From positions 1 to 56,225 of the forward strand of contig JARBJD010000419.1 of NCBI GenBank assembly GCA_033064195.1: a stretch of 56,225 nucleotides of DNA, read 5' to 3'. The DNA is from Blattamonas nauphoetae. Lineage: Eukaryota > Preaxostyla > Oxymonadida. Shown piece after piece: positions 30,246-40,796 of the stretch (the stretch's first letter is position 1; each line of letters opens with the position of its first letter). The notes below the pieces were generated by a model. The model was given only the letters and a program-made list of their open reading frames with translations, did not search any database and was not told the origin of the DNA. The translations under genes and the position numbers were made by a program.

Positions 30246-30297
30246 GGGGTGGAGTGCGAACCATTCCCTACACTGTTGATCATTTCATTGTCTTGCA

Positions 30298-31783
30298 TTA
30301 TGTCTCTGGATGGTTGCGGTTTGGGAAGGAAGGAGGCTGTAGAATCGATGTCAATCGGTGGAGATGATTGTTGCCTGGTCTGAGTATAATCGAGAGGATG
30401 AGTGGGATAGAAGAAAGAGATGTTTTGATTGATTTGGTTGTTAGATGTGAAAAGGATCTGTGAATCATTGGGCACGTGTAATTTGTCGTGGGGTGTTGTG
30501 TCTGCGGGTATTGTCTTCTTTCTGGTTTTCGTCCTGGTTTCTTCTTTGTTTTGTTGTTTTGATGTGGTTTGGAGACCCGCTTTGACTTTTGTAGACCTCG
30601 GCGGCTGGTCTGAGGTTGACCCAGTCTTGTGAGGTGTCTCTCACGCAGCTTTGCAATGCCTCTCTCTCTTACTCTCATTTGTGCCTTGATCGACACTTTC
30701 AGTGTCCTTTCTGAGATCATGCCTTCATTTTGTGGTCCAGAAATGGCAGGAGGGCTGGGAAGATCAATGCTGATCTTTTCGTCATTCTTCGGCGTGCTAT
30801 CAGTTCCAGTCGAATTTGGACTTGGAGGTGGAGTTAATGATTCTTTGTTTTGACATAGTGACATGAGATAGGAGAAGGTTGGAGAGGAGATTCTGATGTG
30901 TGGTCTTCTTCGTCTTTCTTCCTATCCCTCTTTGATTCCACCGGTTTCAGATTGTTGACTACTTCGGGAGGTTCGGACTGTCTTCGTTTTATCTTCCGGA
31001 TGATATCATTTCCGTTATCTTCCTTGTTATCTTCCTTGTTTTCCGAAACCTGTCCGGCATGAACGTTGGCTTCTTCACGTTTGTTGTTTTTCTCCTTCCT
31101 CCGAAATGTGTGGAGGGAATGGAGGGAGGATGAGGTGATTTGTTTGAACTTTCGTGCTGAGAATGATTAGAATGATTAGAATTCACAACGATTGGATTGC
31201 AAAGAGTGTCAGTGATGTTTCGCGTCGATGGTTGTTGCTTTGTCTTCTTCAGAGAATGGATGAACTTGAAAGGGTTGAGTTGTCCGAGTATCTCTTTCCA
31301 CGTCGACTTACTTCTCGATTCAGGTTGGATGCTTTGTTTTGTTTTTGTTGAGATAGCTGCTTTTGTTGTTGGACGCTCAGCTTGTTTCGCTATTTTCTTT
31401 TCGGCTTCTTCTTTTTGTTCTGATTGATCGAGGACGTGGGATGGAAGCCGTTTTGATGGATGGTGGAGGGTGGTTGGCGAGTCGCCGTGAGAAGAGTTTG
31501 GCGAGAGGATCGTCCGTTGCGGGCGACGGATGGTGTTTGGTGGGCGGGGAGGCAAGCGTGAGGAGTACTGAGTTGAGTGAGAGCGAGTGCGTTGGGGGTA
31601 TTTGAAAGACGTGCGGGGTAAGGATGAAGATCTAGAGAAAGGAAGATGGGTGTGGTCATCTGGTACGTCGTCATAGGGTTGATTAGAAGGGGAGATAACT
31701 CGATCAAGCAAGAGGTCGGTCACAGAAGTGGGTTTAATATGTTGGGCCATTTTTCTGGTTTGATCGTGAATGGTTGAATCCAT
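30298..31783 (-). CDS. LINE copy 2 ORF, N-terminal frames
   Basis: Two main frames: 264 aa from the start codon at 31783 (MDSTIHDQTRK) and 188 aa at 30298-30864. They match residues 1-~500 of the copy 1 frame, with small indels between them. Content is low-complexity Ser/Pro/Lys sequence with no recognised domain. Confidence 0.75.
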
Positions 31784-31842
31784 AGAGAGTAGAATTCTGC
31801 AAAATCAAATTGAAGCACGCGGAAAAAGACTAAATAAAGCGG

Positions 31843-31903
31843 TAGCCGCTTAACTTCGGAGGTCTGAAGGGATCCGGTGCTGATGACTAACTATGGCCGT
31901 AGC
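31843..31903 (-). pseudogene. 5S rRNA gene, 5' part, cut by LINE copy 2
   Basis: First ~61 nt with the A box; the LINE 5' end joins at 31842. Confidence 0.92.
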
Positions 31904-32326
31904 TCAAACACACCTCATCCACCATCCCCATTATCACTCAACTCTTTCAATCACAATCAACTTCCTTTCCATCATATCTTCCATATTTTTCTTCATTTCT
32001 CAAAATCTCTCTCAAAACTTCTGAAAAATCATTCTCTTCATTTCACTTCAATCAATCTCTCATTATTTCTCTGTTTGTGTTTTCCTGACAATAATTCTTT
32101 GGAAATCTCTTCGTCGTGTTTCTCTTCTTCTGACACTTCATTTCTATTGGATTCCATTCTGATGCAATGGAAAAAATAATTAAACAAGAACAAAACAAGA
32201 AAGAATGATGAAGAATTGATTATTGTGGAAGGAAAACGAGAAAGAATTGGATAAAACTGTATATTTTGGAAGAAGACGAAGAGATGAATGAGAAAAAGGC
32301 AAAATATTGGCAAAAGGAAAATGAAA

Positions 32327-32431
32327 AGCTACAGCACTGGGTTTTTCCAGGCAGTCTCCCATCCAAGTACTAACCCAGCGTTAGCCGCTTAACTTCGGAG
32401 GTCTGAAGGGATCCGGTGCTGATGACTAACT
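32327..32431 (-). pseudogene. 5S rRNA gene lacking its first ~14 nt
   Basis: The gene stops at GATGACTAACT (plus strand) and continues directly into CTTCTCC of the spacer, so helix I cannot form. Internal promoter boxes are intact. Confidence 0.88.
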
Positions 32432-32827
32432 CTTCTCCTTCTCCCCTTCTTCAATCACAATCAACTTCCTTTCCATCATATCTTCCATATTTTTCTCTTT
32501 TCTCAAAATCTCTCTCAAAACTTCTGAAAATCATTCTCTTCATTTCACTTCAATCAATCTCTCATTATTTCTCTGTTTGTGTTTTCCTGACAATAATTCT
32601 TTGGAAATCTCTTCGTCGTGTTTCTCTTCTTCTGACACTTCATTTCTATTGGATTCCATTCTGATGCAATGGAAAAATAATTAAACAAGAACAAAACAAG
32701 AAAGAATGATGAAGAATTGATTATTGTGGAAGGAAAACGAGAAAGAATTGGATAAAACTGTATATTTTGGAAGAAGACGAAGAGATGAATGAGAAAAAGG
32801 CAAAATATTGGCAAAAGGAAAATGAAA

Positions 32828-32943
32828 AGCTACAGCACTGGGTTTTTCCAGGCAGTCTCCCATCCAAGTACTAACCCAGCGTTAGCCGCTTAACTTCGGA
32901 GGTCTGAAGGGATCCGGTGCTGATGACTAACTATGGCCGTAGC
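32828..32943 (-). rRNA. 5S rRNA: 5S ribosomal RNA
   Basis: Complete consensus copy. Confidence 0.94.
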
Positions 32944-33401
32944 TCAAACACACCTCATCCACCATCCCCATTATCACTCAACTCTTTCCAAATCCTTCTC
33001 AATCTTCTCCTTCTCCCCTTCTTCAATCACAATCAACTTCCTTTCCATCATATCTTCCATATTTTTCTTCATTTCTCAAAATCTCTCTCAAAACTTCTGA
33101 AAAATCATTCTCTTCATTTCACTTCAATCAATCTCTCATTATTTCTCTGTTTGTGTTTTCCTGACAATAATTCTTTGGAAATCTCTTCGTCGTGTTTCTC
33201 TTCTTCTGACACTTCATTTCTATTGGATTCCATTCTGATGCAATGGAAAAATAATTAAACAAGAACAAAACAAGAAAGAATGATGAAGAATTGATTATTG
33301 TGGAAGGAAAACGAGAAAGAATTGGATAAAACTGTATATTTTGGAAGAAGACGAAGAGATGAATGAGAAAAAGGCAAAATATTGGCAAAAGGAAAATGAA
33401 A

Positions 33402-33517
33402 AGCTACAGCACTGGGTTTTTCCAGGCAGTCTCCCATCCAAGTTCTAACCCAGCGTTAGCCGCTTAACTTCGGAGGTCTGAAGGGATCCGGTGCTGATGA
33501 CTAACTATGGCCGTAGC
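33402..33517 (-). rRNA. 5S rRNA: 5S ribosomal RNA
   Basis: Complete copy with one substitution just upstream of the C box (TAGAACTTGG for TAGTACTTGG on the sense strand). Confidence 0.92.
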
Positions 33518-33897
33518 TCAAACACACCTCATCCACCATCCCCATTATCACTCAACTCTTTCCAAATCCTTCTCAATCTTCTCCTTCTCCCCTTCTTCAA
33601 TCACAATCAACTTCCTTTCCATCATATCTTCCATATTTTTCTTCTTCATTCTCTCAAAATCTCTCTCATTAAACTCTCTGAAAAATCTTTCTCTTCGTCG
33701 TTTCTCTTCTTCAATTCTCTATTCCATTCTGATGCAATGGAAAAATAATTAAACAAGAACAAAACAAGAAAGAATGATGAAGAATTGATTATTGTGGAAG
33801 GAAAACGAGAAAGAATTGGATAAAACTGTATATTTTGGAAGAAGACGAAGAGATGAATGAGAAAAAGGCAAAATATTGGCAAAAAGGAAAATGAAAA

Positions 33898-34013
33898 AGC
33901 TACAGCACTGGGTTTTTCCAGGCAGTCTCCCATCCAAGTACTAACCCAGCGTTAGCCGCTTAACTTCGGAGGTCTGAAGGGATCCGGTGCTGATGACTAA
34001 CTATGGCCGTAGC
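33898..34013 (-). rRNA. 5S rRNA: 5S ribosomal RNA
   Basis: Complete consensus copy with a five-T terminator run. Confidence 0.94.
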
Positions 34014-34474
34014 TCAAACACACCTCATCCACCATCCCCATTATCACTCAACTCTTTCCAAATCCTTCTCAATCTTCTCCTTCTCCCCTTCTTCAATCAC
34101 AATCAACTTCCTTTCCATCATATCTTCCATATTTTTCTTCATTTCTCAAAATCTCTCTCAAAACTTCTGAAAAATCATTCTCTTCATTTCACTTCAATCA
34201 ATCTCTCATTATTTCTCTGTTTGTGTTTTCCTGACAATAATTCTTTGGAAATCTCTTCGTCGTGTTTCTCTTCTTCTGACACTTCATTTCTATTGGATTC
34301 CATTCTGATGCAATGGAAAAAATAATTAAACAAGAACAAAACAAGAAAGAATGATGAAGAATTGATTATTGTGGAAGGAAAACGAGAAAGAATTGGATAA
34401 AACTGTATATTTTGGAAGAAGACGAAGAGATGAATGAGAAAAAGGCAAAATATTGGCAAAAAGGAAAATGAAAA

Positions 34475-34590
34475 AGCTACAGCACTGGGTTTTTCCAGGC
34501 AGTCTCCCATCCAAGTACTAACCCAGCGTTAGCCGCTTAACTTCGGAGGTCTGAAGGGATCCGGTGCTGATGACTAACTATGGCCGTAGC
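34475..34590 (-). rRNA. 5S rRNA: 5S ribosomal RNA
   Basis: Complete consensus copy. Confidence 0.94.
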
Positions 34591-35051
34591 TCAAACACAC
34601 CTCATCCACCATCCCCATTATCACTCAACTCTTTCCAAATCCTTCTCAATCTTCTCCTTCTCCCCTTCTTCAATCACAATCAACTTCCTTTCCATCATAT
34701 CTTCCATATTTTTCTTCATTTCTCAAAATCTCTCTCAAAACTTCTGAAAAATCATTCTCTTCATTTCACTTCAATCAATCTCTCATTATTTCTCTGTTTG
34801 TGTTTTCCTGACAATAATTCTTTGGAAATCTCTTCGTCGTGTTTCTCTTCTTCTGACACTTCATTTCTATTGGATTCCATTCTGATGCAATGGAAAAAAT
34901 AATTAAACAAGAACAAAACAAGAAAGAATGATGAAGAATTGATTATTGTGGAAGGAAAACGAGAAAGAATTGGATAAAACTGTATATTTTGGAAGAAGAC
35001 GAAGAGATGAATGAGAAAAAGGCAAAATATTGGCAAAAAGGAAAATGAAAA

Positions 35052-35125
35052 AGCTACAGCACTGGGTTTTTCCAGGCAGTCTCCCATCCAAGTACTAACC
35101 CAGCGTTAGCCGCTTAACTTCGGAG
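35052..35125 (-). pseudogene. 5S rRNA gene, 3' part, cut by hAT-like copy B
   Basis: Ends at the 8-bp CTTCGGAG (35118-35125), which is repeated at 39022-39029 beyond the transposon. Confidence 0.92.
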
Positions 35126-35368
35126 CAGGGCTTTCCAAAAATGGCCGCTCGGTTGAGAAAATGGTCGCTGGTGAGAATGCGGTATGAAGTAATTCAAATA
35201 GTGACAATTCTGGTCGCTTTTCTCAATTTGAAACACCATTGCTTCAATCATCTGATCGATCCCAACTTTTGATCTCAACTCAGCCAATGGTTTTGGAAGT
35301 CATCGCATTGAATTCAATGTCCAACTAAAACATTTCAGACCTCATCAAAAATGATAAACATTCACTAA

Positions 35369-36277
35369 TTACTTCATGAAAACAAGGAATAAAGCACAAA
35401 AAGTTGGATTCATGTGGGAAAGGCGCGAACTGACGATGAAAAGGCCAAACATAAGGTCATATTCAAGTTGGATGGTGTTAATGTCAGAACAATAACATGT
35501 ACGGTTTCTGAACAGTGAATCGCATTGGAATACAATTGAATCCGTTGCCTTCTTTGGTTTGTTATCTTCCTCATCCTGTTCGTTCTCCTTCTCATCCTCA
35601 TCGTCCTCCTCCCCATCCTGTTTGTTCTCCTCCTCATCCTGTTCGTCCTCCTCCTCATACCGTTCGTTCTCCTTCTCATCCTGATCGTCCTCCTCTTCAT
35701 CCTGTTTGTTCTCCTCCTCATCCTGATTGTCCTCCTCCACATCCTGTTTGTTCTCCTCCTCATCCTGTTTGTCCTCCTCCTCATCCTGTTGCTTCTCCTC
35801 CACATCCTGTTTGTTCTCCTCCTCATCCTGTTGCTTCTCCTCCACATCCTGTTTGTTCTCCTCCTCATCCTGTTGCTTCTCCTCCACATCCTGTTTGTTC
35901 TCCTCCACATCCTGTTTGTTCTCCTCCACATCCTGTTTGTCCTCCTCCTCATCCTGTTTGTTCTCCTCCTCATCCTGTTTGTTCTCCTCCTCATCCTGTT
36001 GCTTCTCCTCCACATCCTGTTTGTTCTCCTCCTCATCCTGTTGCTTCTCCTCCACATCCTGTTTGTTCTCCTCCTCATCCTGTTGCTTCTCCTCCACATC
36101 CTGTTTGTTCTCCTCCTCATCCTGTTGCTTCTCCTCCACATCCTGTTTGTTCTCCTCCTCATCCTGTTTGTCATCCTCCTCATCTTCCTTATCAGCCTCT
36201 TCCTCCATTCTCTTGTCCACTTCATCTTTCTTCTTGCGTGCTAATCTTAGTTTGGTCTCTTCGATCTCCTCGTCACT
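35369..36277 (-). CDS. acidic repeat protein, C-terminal part, in hAT-like copy B
   Basis: An open frame of about 300 codons following directly, in frame, a single TAG at 36278-36280. It begins SDEEIEETKLRLARKKKDEV, then carries about 28 seven-residue repeats alternating DEEENKQ and DVEEKQQ, and ends with a Cys-containing tail (KATDSIVFQCDSLFRNR). Such strongly acidic, Gln-rich repeats are usually disordered or coiled. All frames across the 21-bp repeat are open on both strands. I prefer this one because it continues the upstream minus-strand frame. Function unknown. Confidence 0.45.
   Translation of the reverse strand, partial: SDEEIEETKLRLARKKKDEVDKRMEEEADKEDEEDDKQDEEENKQDVEEKQQDEEENKQDVEEKQQDEEENKQDVEEKQQDEEENKQDVEEKQQDEEENKQDEEENKQDEEEDKQDVEENKQDVEENKQDVEEKQQDEEENKQDVEEKQQDEEENKQDVEEKQQDEEEDKQDEEENKQDVEEDNQDEEENKQDEEEDDQDEKENERYEEEDEQDEEENKQDGEEDDEDEKENEQDEEDNKPKKATDSIVFQCDSLFRNRTCYCSDINTIQLEYDLMFGLFIVSSRLSHMNPTFCALFLVFMK
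35590..36195. repeat. 21/42-bp minisatellite
   Basis: Tandem 21-bp units, often paired into 42-bp units (plus-strand CTCCTCATCCTGTTGCTTCT pattern). Multiples of three keep every frame open, which produces the acidic, Arg-rich, Pro/His-rich and Leu-rich alternative frames. Confidence 0.93.
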
Positions 36278-36733
36278 CTACACTCCGCCTGACCCACCTC
36301 TGCTGGCCCAATCAAACGTCGACTCAACGTCTGTGTCGTCGGCGGATGAAGTGGTTGTTCGGGTCGGTGTGTTGGTGTTGGTGATGACGACATTGTTGGG
36401 GTTGTTGAAGTGGATTTCGGTGGATGTGGTTGGGATGGATGGAGCGAGTGTGTTCTCGCTCGACGCTTGCGACGAGGCATTCTGCGGAGATATCGACGAA
36501 TGGACGAGAGGATTGTGCAGATCCGGAATTGCCTCGTTTGGGTGGAAGGGAGGCTGCCGTGGGTGATAAGATTCATGTGGCGATGTTGTGTTTCTGTTCG
36601 GAATGAGTGTGAGGGACTGTGTGGTGACGCGCGGCGACTGTCCGAGAGACGGCGAGGGGACGGACATTTCGGGAGATTTGGTGATTCTCGACGTAGCAAT
36701 CCGACACACTTTGAAGGAGTCGAAAGGATCCAT
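36278..36733 (-). CDS. unrecognised protein upstream of the acidic repeats, hAT-like copy B
   Basis: 151 aa, Ser/Thr/Pro/Asn-rich (MDPFDSFKVCRIATSRITKS start), ending GGSGGV at a TAG, after which the same frame resumes into the acidic repeats. No domain recognised. It may be the middle of one gene whose N-terminal part lies at 36734-38470. Confidence 0.4.
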   Translation of the reverse strand: MDPFDSFKVCRIATSRITKSPEMSVPSPSLGQSPRVTTQSLTLIPNRNTTSPHESYHPRQPPFHPNEAIPDLHNPLVHSSISPQNASSQASSENTLAPSIPTTSTEIHFNNPNNVVITNTNTPTRTTTSSADDTDVESTFDWASRGGSGGV

Positions 36734-37223
36734 CGAGCCCGCTGCCCCGTCGATGTGAGACGATGAGTTGCTTCCTGGAGACTCGTCGTCTCTCTCAAGA
36801 GGCTGTTTTCGCTTCTACGATTTGTGAAAGATGGTGGACCATTGCTGAGAATGAGTGGAGTGAGTGGAGTGGGATGGCTTCGCGTTGAGCGGTGGGATGA
36901 TCGATGTATGTTTGGAGGAGTGATGTGAGAGCAGCAGAGAGAAGGCGTGTGACGATGACTGAGATGTTGAGTCGAGTTGGTGAGGCAGAGGGTGTGGATG
37001 GAGGTGGATAGTATTGGGAGGAAATGTGCGATTGGAGTGGGGCGAGTGAAGAATGAGGAGAGAGTTGAGATGATAGAGTGGAAGTCAGTGTATTTGTGGT
37101 TTGAGTCGATTCAACCGACGAGTTATGCTGCTCGTCTCCTTCTCTTCCGTTCCTCGTTGCCTGGAGTGACAGTCGATGGTTGGATAAGATGGAAGCTGTT
37201 GATGCGACTGTTTCGCTGTACGC

Positions 37224-37703
37224 TCATGCTGTCCTTCCTCTCTCCCAATCCAAATCTGATGCGACACCGCTCCTGCATCGGCGAGTGTCGGTGATGTCTG
37301 GCGGTGTGTCGTCGGTGGATGATCGATTGAGATGGTCGTACAATCCCGACTGTCTGGAGAGTGTGAGTTCTTCTGTCCTCTCATTGTCATCAGGCAAACT
37401 GTTCCAAAACACCACAAGAGGCACTCCTTCGTTTTGTTCGTCAGGAACCACAGTCAGCTTTGGAATGTCTTCCGAAATATCGAATTGTCTGAAACACTTC
37501 CCAACGATGAAATAACCAGTTCTGAAGTTGGAAGAGGAGATGCTGATGAGTCTCCAACCATTCATTTCGGCGGGGAAAAGGTTCTGGTCACGATTGCTGG
37601 GCGAGAGACCTGGATCTCTGGGAGAGGCTGTCATGTTGAGAATATTCATTGAAAGGACAATGTTGATTGAAGATGAAAAACAGAACTTGAAATTGGTTGG
37701 CAC
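37224..37703 (-). CDS. unrecognised protein segment, hAT-like copy B
   Basis: 159 aa with an ordered-looking core (GYFIVGKCFRQFDISEDIPK, then VVPDEQNEGVPLVVFWNSLP) followed by a disordered Ser/Thr/Asp tail. It aligns with the reverse strand of 430-900 in copy A. Position and strand agree with a single minus-strand gene from about 38470 to 35369, interrupted by small indels. Family unknown. Confidence 0.4.
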   Translation of the reverse strand: MPTNFKFCFSSSINIVLSMNILNMTASPRDPGLSPSNRDQNLFPAEMNGWRLISISSSNFRTGYFIVGKCFRQFDISEDIPKLTVVPDEQNEGVPLVVFWNSLPDDNERTEELTLSRQSGLYDHLNRSSTDDTPPDITDTRRCRSGVASDLDWERGRTA

Positions 37704-37789
37704 AGCCTTTGTTTAAGGTGTAGAAGGTCTTCTAAATGTGAGTTTGACTGGTGAGTGAAGTGTAGGATGTAATTGTTGTGTTTAATTCG

Positions 37790-38467
37790 TTAACTGTGAT
37801 GTATCAGCATAATGCTCCTATCATTCTGGTCGGCAAGCATAATATCGTCTTCTGCATGTGTCCATGGGCGAGAAATGCATTGATTGAGGATCAGCTGTCG
37901 ATACTGCATGTTTTGTTGTGACAGTTTTGGTGTTGCTCCAAGGGCAACATCTGACGATCTTTGTGCAATCCACGAATGCTCGTCATTATTGTAATAGCCA
38001 GAAACGAATGACCAAGGATCAGAATCTGTTGCGGTGACTTTGGGTGAGAATGTATATATTTCCCATGAGAAAGTATAGTCTCCACTTACGAACAAAAGAA
38101 AAGAATCTGTGCCCGATTCATCACTTCAATCGCAGAGGAATACTCCGGAGAAGTTGGAGTCTGAAATCTGATGAGTTTGTGGAGGGCTGGTGTGAATGTA
38201 TTGTGTTTTGTGAAGGATGGAGAGTTGAAAATGACTGGGAAGGGATCGTTGTATGGTACAAACGGGCTAGTTCGATCCATTCTCTCCAAGCAGTGTCCCA
38301 AAGTGCGATGAGGGTTGGGATTGCGATGGAACTGAAAATCGTGCCGACTGTTTGTGACACAAAACTAAAAAGTTTACACCACAAATTTGGCAGGCCATTG
38401 TGACTCCACCATTTCTGTGTGGTTCAGGAAACTGTGTTGAGATTGAATGGATCAGAGCAGAGGTCAT
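37790..38467 (-). CDS. unrecognised beta-rich protein segment, hAT-like copy B
   Basis: Frames at 38267-38467 (66 aa, with MACQICGVNF) and 37790-38095 (101 aa, with GDYTFSWEIYTFSPKVTATD and WSFVSGYYNNDEHSWIAQRS) read as parts of one polypeptide. Alternating aromatic and polar residues suggest beta structure. A GTAAGT near 38087 could be a splice donor, but the frame also reads through it. I cannot name it. Confidence 0.35.
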
Positions 38468-39021
38468 CTGAATGCATTTGGAACCGTATTATTGTGGATG
38501 GGAGACCATGTTCGACATATTGATGTCTATATTTGAGACAAATACCAGAAGTAACGCTGTTGGAATGTTTCAATCGATTTTTGTTTCCTGATCGTGAATT
38601 CCTTAAAGAGATACCTTACCGAATCGAAAAAACAAGGCTATTTGATTCTGAAGGTGGACGATGGAGAACAAAAGTGGTTAACGCCTGACTAGAGTGAATT
38701 GGCGTTGAGGTAGACATCAATGTAGACGGATGAGTTGATTGTAAAGAGAGTTCCATCTAAAATCGAGAAAAAGAGTTGAAGACAGACCATTTTTGATTGA
38801 ATTGCATTCAGCAATCGATTTAGGTCGATTTTCAAAAGATAAACTCGATCACTCCTGTCATTTTTTCCTTAGCAGAGAAAACTCTAGAATAAGACACAAT
38901 GAGAGTGTGGATCTTCTCAAATGATTCCTGTAATATGATCATCTCATTTCTTCCCTTTTTATTCATTCACAGTTAGTCACCAAATCTGGCGCAAATTATG
39001 GAGACTTTCTGGAAAGGCCTG

Positions 39022-39071
39022 CTTCGGAGGTCTGAAGGGATCCGGTGCTGATGACTAACTATGGCCGTAGC
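39022..39071 (-). pseudogene. 5S rRNA gene, 5' half, cut by hAT-like copy B
   Basis: First ~50 nt, starting with the second copy of the 8-bp duplication (39022-39029). Confidence 0.92.
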
Positions 39072-39530
39072 TCAAACACACCTCATCCACCATCCCCATT
39101 ATCACTCAACTCTTTCCAAATCCTTCTCAATCTTCTCCTTCTCCCCTTCTTCAATCACAATCAACTTCCTTTCCATCATATCTTCCATATTTTTCTTCAT
39201 TTCTCAAAATCTCTCTCAAAACTTCTGAAAAATCATTCTCTTCATTTCACTTCAATCAATCTCTCATTATTTCTCTGTTTGTGTTTTCCTGACAATAATT
39301 CTTTGGAAATCTCTTCGTCGTGTTTCTCTTCTTCTGACACTTCATTTCTATTGGATTCCATTCTGATGCAATGGAAAAAATAATTAAACAAGAACAAAAC
39401 AAGAAAGAATGATGAAGAATTGATTATTGTGGAAGGAAAACGAGAAAGAATTGGATAAAACTGTATATTTTGGAAGAAGACGAAGAGATGAATGAGAAAA
39501 AGGCAAAATATTGGCAAAAGGAAAATGAAA

Positions 39531-39646
39531 AGCTACAGCACTGGGTTTTTCCAGGCAGTCTCCCATCCAAGTACTAACCCAGCGTTAGCCGCTTAACTTC
39601 GGAGGTCTGAAGGGATCCGGTGCTGATGACTAACTATGGCCGTAGC
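39531..39646 (-). rRNA. 5S rRNA: 5S ribosomal RNA
   Basis: Complete consensus copy. Confidence 0.95.
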
Positions 39647-40101
39647 TCAAACACACCTCATCCACCATCCCCATTATCACTCAACTCTTTCCAAATCCTT
39701 CTCAATCTTCTCCTTCTCCCCTTCTTCAATCACAATCAACTTCCTTTCCATCATATCTTCCATATTTTTCTTCATTTCTCAAAATCTCTCTCAAAACTTC
39801 TGAAAAATCATTCTCTTCATTTCACTTCAATCAATCTCTCATTATTTCTCTGTTTGTGTTTTCCTGACAATAATTCTTTGGAAATCTCTTCGTCGTGTTT
39901 CTCTTCTTCTGACACTTCATTTCTATTGGATTCCATTCTGATGCAATGGAAAAATAATTAAACAAGAACAAAACAAGAAAGAATGATGAAGAATTGATTA
40001 TTGTGGAAGGAAAACGAGAAAGAATTGGATAAAACTGTATATTTTGGAAGAAGACGAAGAGATGAATGAGAAAAAGGCAAAATATTGGCAAAAGGAAAAT
40101 G

Positions 40102-40105
40102 AAAA
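40102..40105 (-). terminator. Pol III T-run terminator of 5S gene
   Basis: TTTT immediately after GTAGC on the sense strand; four or five T in nearly every unit. Confidence 0.8.
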
Positions 40106-40131
40106 GCTACAGCACTGGGTTTTTCCAGGCA

Positions 40132-40142
40132 GTCTCCCATCC
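40132..40142 (-). promoter_or_regulatory. 5S internal promoter, C box
   Basis: GGATGGGAGAC on the minus strand, the TFIIIA-contacting C box of type 1 Pol III promoters. Every intact copy in the array has it at the same place. Confidence 0.88.
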
Positions 40143-40161
40143 AAGTACTAACCCAGCGTTA

Positions 40162-40173
40162 GCCGCTTAACTT
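40162..40173 (-). promoter_or_regulatory. 5S internal promoter, A box
   Basis: AAGTTAAGCGGC on the minus strand, matching the usual AAGCTAAGC-type A box. The LINE's 32-bp duplication contains this whole box, and the hAT-like target site abuts it. Confidence 0.82.
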
Positions 40174-40680
40174 CGGAGGTCTGAAGGGATCCGGTGCTGA
40201 TGACTAACTATGGCCGTAGCTCAAACACACCTCATCCACCATCCCCATTATCACTCAACTCTTTCCAAATCCTTCTCAATCTTCTCCTTCTCCCCTTCTT
40301 CAATCACAATCAACTTTCTTTCCATCATATCTTCCATATTTTTCTTCATTTCTCAAAATCTCTCTCAAAACTTCTGAAAAATCATTCTCTTCATTTCACT
40401 TCAATCAATCTCTCATTATTTCTCTGTTTGTGTTTTCCTGACAATAATTCTTTGGAAATCTCTTCGTCGTGTTTCTCTTCTTCTGACACTTCATTTCTAT
40501 TGGATTCCATTCTGATGCAATGGAAAAAATAATTAAACAAGAACAAAACAAGAAAGAATGATGAAGAATTGATTATTGTGGAAGGAAAACGAGAAAGAAT
40601 TGGATAAAACTGTATATTTTGGAAGAAGACGAAGAGATGAATGAGAAAAAGGCAAAATATTGGCAAAAAGGAAAATGAAA

Positions 40681-40796
40681 AGCTACAGCACTGGGTTTTT
40701 CCAGGCAGTCTCCCATCCAAGTACTAACCCAGCGTTAGCCGCTTAACTTCGGAGGTCTGAAGGGATCCGGTGCTGATGACTAACTATGGCCGTAGC
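40681..40796 (-). rRNA. 5S rRNA: 5S ribosomal RNA
   Basis: Complete consensus copy. Confidence 0.95.

Larger units (their letters stand above)
17708..31842 (-). mobile_element. 5S-specific LINE, copy 2 (split by a 5.3 kb insertion)
   Basis: The LINE occupies 17708-19461 and 24792-31842, about 8.8 kb once the insertion at 19462-24791 is set aside. The same 32-bp 5S duplication flanks it (17676-17707 and 31843-31874). It is longer than copies 1 and 3 because it has ten 53-aa-repeat units instead of six and eight 39-aa-repeat units instead of four; these extra units account for the whole length difference. It has the correct frame at the RT start, where copies 1 and 3 carry an extra base. The insertion falls within the 159-bp repeats, and the repeat sequence is exactly restored across it. 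Confidence 0.92.
31843..35125 (-). repeat. 5S rDNA tandem array, block III
   Basis: Four complete 5S genes, one truncated gene and two halves. The unit next to LINE copy 2 (31904-32326) and the following one have shortened spacers. The spacer at 33518-33897 has a rearranged middle. The remaining units are near identical at 573-577 bp. Confidence 0.93.
35126..39021 (-). mobile_element. hAT-like DNA transposon, copy B (both ends present)
   Basis: 3896 bp bounded by imperfect terminal inverted repeats: CAGGGCTTTCCA at the left, and CAGGCCTTTCCA as the reverse complement of the right end. An exact 8-bp duplication of 5S sequence (CTTCGGAG) flanks it. CAGG-type ends and an 8-bp duplication are the hallmark of the hAT superfamily. 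Inside is a minus-strand gene of unknown function with an acidic repeat tail; I recognise no hAT transposase or BED finger, so it may be non-autonomous with cargo. 35126-35368 and 38468-39021 hold no gene I can support. Dada-type transposons also target small-RNA genes, but with 6-7 bp duplications. Confidence 0.8.
40105..40220 (-). rRNA. 5S rRNA: 5S ribosomal RNA (reference copy for the array)
   Basis: Complete consensus copy used here as the reference. Ends pair as GCTACGGC with GCTGTAGC (one G-U), giving helix I. A box at 40162-40173, C box at 40132-40142, terminator T run at 40102-40105. The sense-strand TTAGTACTTGGATGGGAGAC around the C box is near identical to most eukaryotic 5S genes. 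Confidence 0.96.

Noticed and set aside
36278-36280. TAG read as a sense codon (alternative genetic code)
   Set aside because: The LINE frames of 1344 and 886 codons contain no TAA, TAG or TGA and end at a conserved TAG, so the standard code is the simpler view.
35515-36384. Pro/His-rich plus-strand frame over the 21-bp repeats
   Set aside because: All frames of a 21-bp repeat without stops are open. The minus acidic frame connects to an upstream minus frame, whereas the plus frame has no convincing unique sequence beyond the repeat.
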